Source: Devosia sp.
GTDB taxonomy: Bacteria > Pseudomonadota > Alphaproteobacteria > Rhizobiales > Devosiaceae
Length of the DNA stretch: 15,032 bases
Assembly (NCBI GenBank): GCA_028290225.1
Contig: JAQGKH010000095.1
Coordinates: 1-15,032, forward strand
Direction of reading: 5' to 3'
Shown here: positions 7,117 through 12,725 of the stretch, piece by piece
Layout: every line of letters begins with the position of its first letter
Numbering within the stretch: the stretch's first letter is position 1
Translations under genes and position numbers: made by a program
The notes under the pieces: generated by a model
The model's database searches: none
What the model saw: the letters and a program-made list of their open reading frames with translations, nothing else
Told to the model about the DNA's origin: nothing

Positions 7117-7605
7117 TCAATAAGGTGAGCCGTCCTTGTGGGTAAATCGCCAGCCCCCGGGCGTGTGGTTCGCCACCAGATCGTCATCGGGATAGCTGCC
7201 GACATCCCCTGCACTGCGATCGCCGATCTCAAGGATCACGGCGGGCGTCCATGAGCGGTTTTCCAGATGGTGGCTGATGCCGCCTGCGGCAAAGCCCGCA
7301 CACATCCCAGCCTCCAGCCGCTGCTCGTGTTCACCCGAAACCAGCCAGAGCTCGCCTTCGAGTACATAAACGAACTCGTCCTGGCGGCTGTGCCGATGCT
7401 GCAAGGCGCTCACCGCCCCCGGATTGATGGTGGTGCGGTTCACCCCGAAATTGCTGAGCCCAAACAGGTCCCCGAGGGGCTGCTTTACCCGTCCTTCCAT
7501 TCGCGCCGCAAACACGGGCGGATAGTTGGACGGCTTGCTGCGGGTCGGCGCCTCGGCGGCGATGATGGCCAGAGGAGCCGCTTGCGGGTCATCCTGGTCC
7601 ATCAT
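7117..7605 (-). CDS. Cupin-domain protein, third gene of the xylX operon
   Basis: A 162-residue single-domain cupin. Motif 1 is visible as GAVSALQHRHSRQDEFVYVLEGE with metal-ligand candidates H70, H72 and E77. Motif 2 is EAGMCAGFAAGGISHHLENRS with H112 or H113 as the fourth ligand, although the usual Pro is replaced by Ala. It resembles the COG3837-type cupins, a family of mostly unknown function. Two tandem ATG codons (7605 and 7602) follow a GGAGG site; the first is used here, and the second has the more usual 8-base spacing. The gene starts only about 20 bases after the aldehyde dehydrogenase stop, so it is almost certainly cotranscribed with it. Location suggests a role in handling a sugar acid, lactone or aldehyde intermediate, but nothing in the sequence fixes the reaction. 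Its stop lies six bases from that of the convergent beta-helix gene. Confidence 0.8.
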   Translation of the reverse strand: MMDQDDPQAAPLAIIAAEAPTRSKPSNYPPVFAARMEGRVKQPLGDLFGLSNFGVNRTTINPGAVSALQHRHSRQDEFVYVLEGELWLVSGEHEQRLEAGMCAGFAAGGISHHLENRSWTPAVILEIGDRSAGDVGSYPDDDLVANHTPGGWRFTHKDGSPY

Positions 7606-7625
7606 CGCTGCCTCCGCTCAAAGGC

Positions 7626-9065
7626 TTAGCCGGCCGCCGTATAGGCTGTCTTGACCACGGTGAAGAACTCCGCGGCGTACTTGCCCTGCTCGCGCGGCCC
7701 GAAGCTCGAGCCCTTGCGGCCCCCGAACGGCACGTGGAAATCCACGCCGGCGGTGGGCACATTGACCATCACCATGCCAGCTTCAGCATTGCGCTTGAAA
7801 TGCGTCGCATATTTCAGCGAGGTGGTGACGATACCCGCCGACAGCCCGAACGGGGTATCGTTGGAAACGGCCAGCGCTTCCTCGTAGTCCTTGACGCGGA
7901 TCACCGATGCGACAGGCCCGAAGATTTCCTCGCGCGAAATGCGCATCTGGTTGGTGGTTTCGGTGAACAAGGTCGGTTGCAGGAAATAGCCTTCGGTGTC
8001 CTTCTGGACCCGCTCGCCACCGACCACCAGCTTGGCGCCTTCCTGCTTGCCGATCTCGATGTAATCGGTGTCCTGCTTGAGCTGGTTGGGATCAACCACC
8101 GGCCCGATTTCCGTGTCTTTGTGCAGGGCGTGCCCGACGCGCAGATTGCGCGCCCGCTCGGCCAAGCCCTCGACAAACGCGTCATGGATGCCCTCGGTTA
8201 CGATCACGCGCGAAGAAGCGGTGCAGCGCTGGCCCGTGGAGAAGAATGCCGATTGCGCCACGCTTTCCACGGCAACCTTGAGGTCGGCGTCGTCCAGCAC
8301 TACGACTGGGTTCTTGCCGCCCATTTCCAGCTGGAACTTGCGGTTGTGCTCGATGGAAGCAGCGGCAACGCGCTTGCCGGTCCCGACCGAGCCGGTAAAG
8401 CTGATCCCGCTCACATCGGGGCTGTCGAGCAGGGCCTGCCCCACCACCGAACCCTTGCCCATGACCAGGTTGAGCACGCCCTTGGGCAGCCCGGCGCGCT
8501 GTAGGATATCGACGATTGCCCAGGTCGAGCCCGGCACGAGGTCTGCCGGCTTGATCACTACAGTGTTGCCGTAGCAAAGCGCCGGCGCAATCTTCCAGCT
8601 GGGAATGGCGATGGGGAAGTTCCAGGGCGTGATGATGCCGATCACGCCCAGCGGCTCGCGCGTGATTTCAACGCCAACGCCCGGGCGCACGCTGGGGACC
8701 ACTTCGCCCGTAAGGCGCAGCACTTCCCCGGCAAAGAAATCAAAGATCTGGCCGGCGCGCGTCACTTCGCCAATGGCCTCGGGCAGGGTCTTGCCTTCCT
8801 CGCGGCTCAGCAATTCGCCCAGTTCGGCCTTGCGGGCCATGATCTCGTCGGCCGCCTTGCGCAGGATGGTATGCCGCTCAAGAATGCCCGAGCGCGACCA
8901 TGCCGGGAACGCCGCCTTGGCAGCGGCAATGGCCTGCTTGGTGTCCTCGGCCGAGGCGCGGGCATAAAGTCCCACCACTTCGGCGGTGTTGGAGGGATTG
9001 ATGTTCTCGGCCCCGTCCGAGCCGACCCATTCGCCGTCGATCAGGTTCTGGTGCAGGTCAGTCAT
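7626..9065 (-). CDS. Aldehyde dehydrogenase, probable alpha-ketoglutaric semialdehyde (2,5-dioxopentanoate) dehydrogenase
   Basis: A 479-residue ALDH-superfamily enzyme with all expected elements: TPWNF (146-150, with oxyanion Asn149), IKPAD (171-175, Lys172 for the cofactor), the FTGSVGTG turn (223-230), general base Glu247 in LEMGGKNP, nucleophile Cys281 in GQRCTASS, and EEIFGPV near residue 383. Overall style (FFAGEVLRLTGEVVPSVRPGV, VMVNVPTAGVDFHVPFGGRKGSS) resembles the KGSADH group, which oxidises 2-oxoglutarate semialdehyde with NAD(P)+ to 2-oxoglutarate in the cytoplasm. The upstream gene, xylX, makes exactly that semialdehyde, so context agrees. MTDLHQ at 9065 is the family-like start, 28 bases after xylX, with AAAGG about 10 bases before it. 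The open frame reaches further upstream but that part is antisense to xylX. This is the counterpart of the Caulobacter gene called xylA. Substrate specificity is inferred. Confidence 0.88.
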   Translation of the reverse strand: MTDLHQNLIDGEWVGSDGAENINPSNTAEVVGLYARASAEDTKQAIAAAKAAFPAWSRSGILERHTILRKAADEIMARKAELGELLSREEGKTLPEAIGEVTRAGQIFDFFAGEVLRLTGEVVPSVRPGVGVEITREPLGVIGIITPWNFPIAIPSWKIAPALCYGNTVVIKPADLVPGSTWAIVDILQRAGLPKGVLNLVMGKGSVVGQALLDSPDVSGISFTGSVGTGKRVAAASIEHNRKFQLEMGGKNPVVVLDDADLKVAVESVAQSAFFSTGQRCTASSRVIVTEGIHDAFVEGLAERARNLRVGHALHKDTEIGPVVDPNQLKQDTDYIEIGKQEGAKLVVGGERVQKDTEGYFLQPTLFTETTNQMRISREEIFGPVASVIRVKDYEEALAVSNDTPFGLSAGIVTTSLKYATHFKRNAEAGMVMVNVPTAGVDFHVPFGGRKGSSFGPREQGKYAAEFFTVVKTAYTAAG

Positions 9066-9093
9066 GGTGTCTGTGCCTTTCAAAAGCCAAGTC

Positions 9094-10245
9094 TTAGAGC
9101 AGGTTCGCCCCGGCCAGATCGCGCAGCAGATGGCTGGCGCCATAGGTCCAGGGCGGGCATTGGGTGGAAAGCTGAACCCGGTTGCGCAGCGTCCCCAGGC
9201 TTGGTGTGGAGATCGACACCACATCCCCCAGCTTGTGCGTAAAGCCCTTGCCTGCACCGCCGCGATCCTTGACCGGAGCGAACATGGTGCCGAGATAAAG
9301 CACCAGTCCGTCGGGATATTGGTGATGCTCGCCGATGGTGGCGGCCACAAGGGATTCGGGCGTGCGCGAAATCTGGCTCATGGACGAATGGCCATCCAGC
9401 ACAAAGCCATCTTCTCCTTCAACGCGCAGGCTGATCTCGGCATTGCTCACTGTAGCCAGCGTGAAATCGTCGCTGAACAGCCGGACGAACGGCCCGAGCG
9501 AGCCCGAAGCGTTGTTGTCCTTGGCCTTGCCCAGCAGCAGCGCCGAGCGGCCTTCCACATCGCGCAGATTGACGTCGTTGCCAAGCGTCGCGCCGACGAT
9601 GGCGCCAGTGCTGGTCACCAGCAGCGCCACTTCGGGCTCCGGGTTGTTCCAGCTGGAAACCGGGTGCAGGCCCACATCCGCGCCATAGCCGACCGAACTC
9701 ATCGGCTGGCCCTTGGTGAAGATTTCCGCATCGGGCCCGATGCCAACTTCCAGATATTGGCTCCACACGCCCCGCTCGATCAGCGCGGCTTTCACCCGTT
9801 CGGCGGTTGCCGATCCTGGCACCAGCTCCGACAGATCGGTGCCGATCAATTCAAGGATTTCGCCACGTAGCGTATCGGCGCGGCCCTTGTCGCCCCGTGC
9901 CTGCTCTTCGATGACCCGCTCGAGCAGCGACACCACGAAGGTGACGCCCGATGCCTTGATCGCCTGCAGATCGATCGGAGACAACAGGCTGGGCTGCGCT
10001 GAGTCCATGGTGGCCGCAATGCTGTTTTGCAGAGCCGCCTCGACCGAGCCGATTTGGGTGCCTTGCGCCGAGCGGACATAGGCGGCCGCATTCACGCTTT
10101 CGGCGATATCGCGGACCGTGGCCATCCCCGGCGCGGTAATGTCGATCAGCGCATCGCCGCGCACAGTTACAATGCGGGGATACGAAAATCCCGGCACCCG
10201 CGCCCGTCCCAGCAATACGCCCTCGGGATAATCCTGCCCGCTCAT
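9094..10245 (-). CDS. xylX: 2-keto-3-deoxy-D-xylonate dehydratase (XylX type), FAH family
   Basis: A 383-residue fumarylacetoacetate-hydrolase-fold protein that closely resembles Caulobacter XylX as I remember it. Shared stretches include AGVTFxVSxLERVIEExARGD (about 99-119), GxWSQYLEVxIGPDAEIFTKG (159-179), WNNPEPEVxLL (199-209), LGNDVNLRDxEGRSALLLxKAKDNNAS (221-247) and QYPDGxxLxLGTMFAP. Acidic metal-ligand candidates are E203, E205 and D224. XylX dehydrates 2-keto-3-deoxy-D-xylonate to 2-oxoglutarate semialdehyde in the Weimberg pathway. It is first in an operon with the semialdehyde dehydrogenase (28-base gap) and a cupin gene. The ATG at 10245 follows GGTGGAGGG, a strong ribosome-binding site. 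A related substrate such as 2-keto-3-deoxy-L-arabinonate cannot be excluded. Xylose dehydrogenase and xylonate dehydratase genes are not in the window. Confidence 0.88.
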   Translation of the reverse strand: MSGQDYPEGVLLGRARVPGFSYPRIVTVRGDALIDITAPGMATVRDIAESVNAAAYVRSAQGTQIGSVEAALQNSIAATMDSAQPSLLSPIDLQAIKASGVTFVVSLLERVIEEQARGDKGRADTLRGEILELIGTDLSELVPGSATAERVKAALIERGVWSQYLEVGIGPDAEIFTKGQPMSSVGYGADVGLHPVSSWNNPEPEVALLVTSTGAIVGATLGNDVNLRDVEGRSALLLGKAKDNNASGSLGPFVRLFSDDFTLATVSNAEISLRVEGEDGFVLDGHSSMSQISRTPESLVAATIGEHHQYPDGLVLYLGTMFAPVKDRGGAGKGFTHKLGDVVSISTPSLGTLRNRVQLSTQCPPWTYGASHLLRDLAGANLL

Positions 10246-10432
10246 TCAGCACCCTCCACCTGTTGAAGCCTCCCTACTCTCGCCCGTCCCCTCACGCAAG
10301 ACCTTGCGGGCTGGCGCCCCGGCCTTTGCGCCCGGCCGGCTCCGGAACTCTGTTCAAGTCCGGTTCAGACGCGCCCCATTACTGACGCATTAGCTGTGGA
10401 AGTCTGCCCCACATCCTTCACGGAGTGTTCTC
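10246..10432. promoter_or_regulatory. Divergent region between xylX and the SIMPL gene, with a candidate operator
   Basis: On the minus strand TTGCGT (10299-10294) and TAGGGA (10276-10271) are 17 bases apart, a possible promoter for the xylX operon. A perfect dyad, CGCAAG-AC-CTTGCG (10295-10308), overlaps this -35 box, the placement expected for a repressor of a sugar-inducible operon. On the plus strand TTCAGA (10364-10369) and CATTAG (10388-10393) are 18 bases apart and sit before the SIMPL gene, whose ATG has a GGAG site. No regulator gene is visible in the window. The dyad is directly seen; its function is inferred. Confidence 0.35.
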
Positions 10433-11149
10433 ATGCGTCGCCTCCTTGCCTTTGTACCATTTGCCCTGCTGGCTGGACTGGCCCTGCCGGCCTATGCCGG
10501 CACCATCTCCATCGAAGGGCGAGGCGAAGTCACCGCCGCTCCCGATACCGCCTTCATCACGTCAGGCGTCACCACCCAGGGCGCAACTGCCCGCGAAGCG
10601 CTCGACGGCAACACCAAGGCCATGGCTGATCTGCTTGCCGAGCTCAAGGCCTCGGGGATCGAGGCCCGCGATATCCAGACCTCGGGATTTTCGGTCAGCC
10701 CCAATTACGTGTATTCCGATGAGCGCGACCCTAACGGCTATACGCTGCCTCCGCGCATCGCCGGCTACCAGGTGGCCAATGTCGTGACCGTCAAGGTTCG
10801 TGCCCTTGATCAACTCGGCGCCATTCTGGACAAGTCCGTCACCATTGGCGCCAACACCATCAACGGCGTGTCTTTCAGCGTAGAAGATCCCAGCGAGTTG
10901 CTGAACCAGGCGCGCCAGGCGGCCTTTGCCGATGCGCGCACCAAGGCCGAGCTTTACGCCGCCGCGGCGGGTGGATCGCTGGAGGACATCGTTTCGGTCA
11001 GCGAAGGACAAAGCTACAACGACCCCCAGCCCTATGCCGTCAAGGCAATGGCGGAAGCGGCACCTCGCATGGACGTACCGGTCGAGGCGGGTGAACTCAC
11101 CTTTGCGGTCAATGTTTCAGTACAGTGGGAACTGGACACCCACGACTAG
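10433..11149 (+). CDS. SIMPL/DUF541-domain periplasmic protein (BP26-like)
   Basis: A 238-residue protein with a clear Sec signal peptide (MRRLLAFVPFALLAGLALPAYA, cleavage after AYA, about residue 22) followed by one SIMPL (DUF541) domain: ISIEGRGEVTAAPDTAFITSGV, GIEARDIQTSGFSVSPNYVY, YQVANVVTVKVRALDQLGAILD, and the C-terminal FAVNVSVQWEL strand. The family includes the Brucella 26-kDa periplasmic immunogen BP26/Omp28, which forms ring-like oligomers; its biochemical role is not settled. Length is normal for the family. The ATG at 10433 has GGAG about 8 bases upstream and begins the signal peptide. It is monocistronic: xylX diverges on one side and tauE converges on the other, with a hairpin between the stops. 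Confidence 0.88.
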   Translation: MRRLLAFVPFALLAGLALPAYAGTISIEGRGEVTAAPDTAFITSGVTTQGATAREALDGNTKAMADLLAELKASGIEARDIQTSGFSVSPNYVYSDERDPNGYTLPPRIAGYQVANVVTVKVRALDQLGAILDKSVTIGANTINGVSFSVEDPSELLNQARQAAFADARTKAELYAAAAGGSLEDIVSVSEGQSYNDPQPYAVKAMAEAAPRMDVPVEAGELTFAVNVSVQWELDTHD

Positions 11150-11180
11150 CATCCCAATCTCCTCCCTGAGGAGCATGGGC

Positions 11181-11216
11181 GGTGGGGACGAACCACCGTA
11201 GTCACCCGTCCCCACC
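11181..11216. terminator. Bidirectional hairpin between convergent SIMPL and tauE genes
   Basis: GGTGGGGACG (11181-11190) pairs perfectly with CGTCCCCACC (11207-11216), a 10-bp GC-rich stem with a 16-base loop. It lies between the SIMPL stop (11149) and the tauE stop (11221) and could end both transcripts. No long U tract follows on either strand, so it may instead be a 3'-end stabiliser. The loop contains CCACC (11193-11197), which could pair with GGTGG (11181-11185) in a competing smaller hairpin. Confidence 0.6.
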
Positions 11217-11220
11217 ACTT

Positions 11221-12051
11221 CTATCCTGCAAGCACCTTCCAAAGCATGTTGATGCTCACCAGCATGAGGAATGCCGCGAACAGGTAGCGCAGGGTTTTCT
11301 GGTTCATCCGGTGCGCCAGTGCCGCGCCGAACGGGGCGAACACCGCTGCCAATACGCCCACCAGCACCAGCGCGACGAGGTTGATATAGCCCAGGCTGAA
11401 TGGGGGCAGCCCTTCCACGCCCCAGCCTGAAATCAGCAGCCCCAGCGTTCCGGAAAAGGCAATGGCGACACCGACGGCCGCCGAAGTGCCCACCGCCGCA
11501 TGCATGCTCGACCCGAAGGCGACCAGCGTCGGCACTGTCAGCGCTCCCCCGCCCACGCCCATCAGGGCGGAAGTATAGCCCACCACGCTGGCGGCGATCC
11601 GGTGCACCAGGCGCGAGCCATGCAGATGGCCCATCAATTTGGTTTGCCAGGCAAACAGGATATTGGCCGCGATCAGGAATGCCATGACGGCAAACACGAT
11701 CCGCAAGGTGTCGCCTGAAAACAACCCGGCCATCAGCCCGCCCAGCAGCGTGCCGCCCACAACAAACGGCACCCAAAGCCGCAGCGCCGCCGTGTCCACC
11801 GCGCCGCGCGCCCGATGCGCTCGCGCACTCATCAGCCCCGTGGGAATGATGATCGCCAGCGAAGTCCCCACCGCGACGTGCTGCACGACATCGGCGTCGA
11901 ATCCCAGCAGCAGAAAGGCATTGCCCAGGGCTGGCACGACAATGGCGCCCCCGCCAACCCCCAGCAAGCCGGCGGCAAGGCCCGAAAACACGCCGGTAAC
12001 CAGAAGACCCAACACAAACGGCCAGTAACCGATCAACTCGCCCCAGGCCAT
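11221..12051 (-). CDS. TauE/SafE-family membrane transporter (sulfite/sulfoacetate exporter-like)
   Basis: A 276-residue, roughly eight-helix inner-membrane protein with the two-repeat TauE/SafE architecture. GVGGGAIVVPAL (31-42) in the first half is mirrored by GVGGGALTVPTL (165-176) in the second, and VGTSLAIIIPTG is mirrored by VGTSAAVGVAIAFSG. Family members export sulfite, sulfoacetate or related small organic anions; the substrate here is unknown and the name in the call is by family only. The ATG at 12051 overlaps the TGA of yjbQ as TGATG, a translational coupling arrangement. A GTG one codon earlier is also in frame, but the GGGAG site is spaced better for the ATG. No taurine or sulfur-oxidation gene is nearby. 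Confidence 0.88.
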   Translation of the reverse strand: MAWGELIGYWPFVLGLLVTGVFSGLAAGLLGVGGGAIVVPALGNAFLLLGFDADVVQHVAVGTSLAIIIPTGLMSARAHRARGAVDTAALRLWVPFVVGGTLLGGLMAGLFSGDTLRIVFAVMAFLIAANILFAWQTKLMGHLHGSRLVHRIAASVVGYTSALMGVGGGALTVPTLVAFGSSMHAAVGTSAAVGVAIAFSGTLGLLISGWGVEGLPPFSLGYINLVALVLVGVLAAVFAPFGAALAHRMNQKTLRYLFAAFLMLVSINMLWKVLAG

Positions 12052-12473
12052 CACGGCTCTCCCAACACGTGCAAAACCATCTGGCGCCGATGCGGACGGC
12101 GCCGGTGCTCGAATAAAAACAATCCCTGCCAGGTGCCAAACACCGGCACGCCACCCACCACCGGGATGCCGATCGAGGTTTGTGTCAGCGCCGCCCGCAG
12201 ATGTGCCGGCATGTCGTCGGGCCCCTCGGTTGTATGAACCAACCAGTCCATGCCCTCGGGCACCAGCCGCTCGAAGAAGCCCTGCATATCGGTTTGCACA
12301 TCGGGATCAGCATTTTCCCCGATCAACAGCGAGCAGGAGGTGTGGCGGCAAAAAACGGTCAACAGGCCTGTGCCGATCCCGGCTCGGTCCACAAGTCGCC
12401 GCGCCGAGGCGGTGAAATCATAAAGACCTTGCCCCTGCGTGCCGATAGTCAGCGTTTCAACAACTTGATGCAT
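12051..12473 (-). CDS. yjbQ: YjbQ-family protein (UPF0047, secondary thiamine-phosphate synthase fold)
   Basis: A 140-residue cytoplasmic protein, the standard length for the YjbQ/UPF0047 family. Conserved motifs are HTSCSLLIGENADPDVQ.D (44-62), VHTTEGPDDMPAHLRAALTQTS (79-100) and GTWQGLFLFEHR..PHRR (113-130), containing the His, Asp and Glu residues the family conserves. Members show weak thiamine-phosphate synthase activity, but their physiological role remains uncertain. The ATG at 12473 begins the family-typical segment and has GGTGGA six bases upstream; an open frame reaches 12599 but adds nothing family-like. It is first in a coupled pair with the tauE-like gene, sharing one base at TGATG. 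A GCTAGGC element (12504-12498) lies about 25 bases before its start, but no clear -35 box is visible. Confidence 0.88.
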   Translation of the reverse strand: MHQVVETLTIGTQGQGLYDFTASARRLVDRAGIGTGLLTVFCRHTSCSLLIGENADPDVQTDMQGFFERLVPEGMDWLVHTTEGPDDMPAHLRAALTQTSIGIPVVGGVPVFGTWQGLFLFEHRRRPHRRQMVLHVLGEP

Positions 12474-12586
12474 GCAAGGTCCACCGGCCTGAGCCTCGCC
12501 TAGCATGGCTGTCCTCTCGCCGCCACCGTCGGCCGCCGCAATGCAGCCACTTTGTGCCGGAAGACACGGCGGGGCAGCGGGGTGGT

Positions 12587-12611
12587 GGAACCATGCCAAA
12601 CCCCGGACGTT
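12587..12611 (+). promoter_or_regulatory. General-stress (sigma EcfG-type) promoter of the OmpA-family gene
   Basis: GGAAC (12587-12591) and CGTT (12608-12611) are separated by exactly 16 bases, matching the alphaproteobacterial EcfG consensus GGAAC-N16/17-CGTT. It lies in the 252-base gap between yjbQ and the OmpA-family gene and reads toward the latter, leaving a leader of about 105 bases. No other GGAAC in an intergenic part of the window has CGTT at this spacing except the one at 14825. Confidence 0.75.
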
Positions 12612-12725
12612 GCGGGCTTTGCGGGGATTAAAGCATCACCACGACACCCTGTCGTTTTGTTCAGAAGCCGTTCATCGGACATCCTGATGCTTGGTACTGA
12701 GTTTGATTTTAAAGGAATAACAGCA

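Noticed and set aside
10344..10368. GGAAC at 10344 as a third EcfG promoter before the SIMPL gene
   Set aside because: No CGTT occurs 16 or 17 bases downstream.
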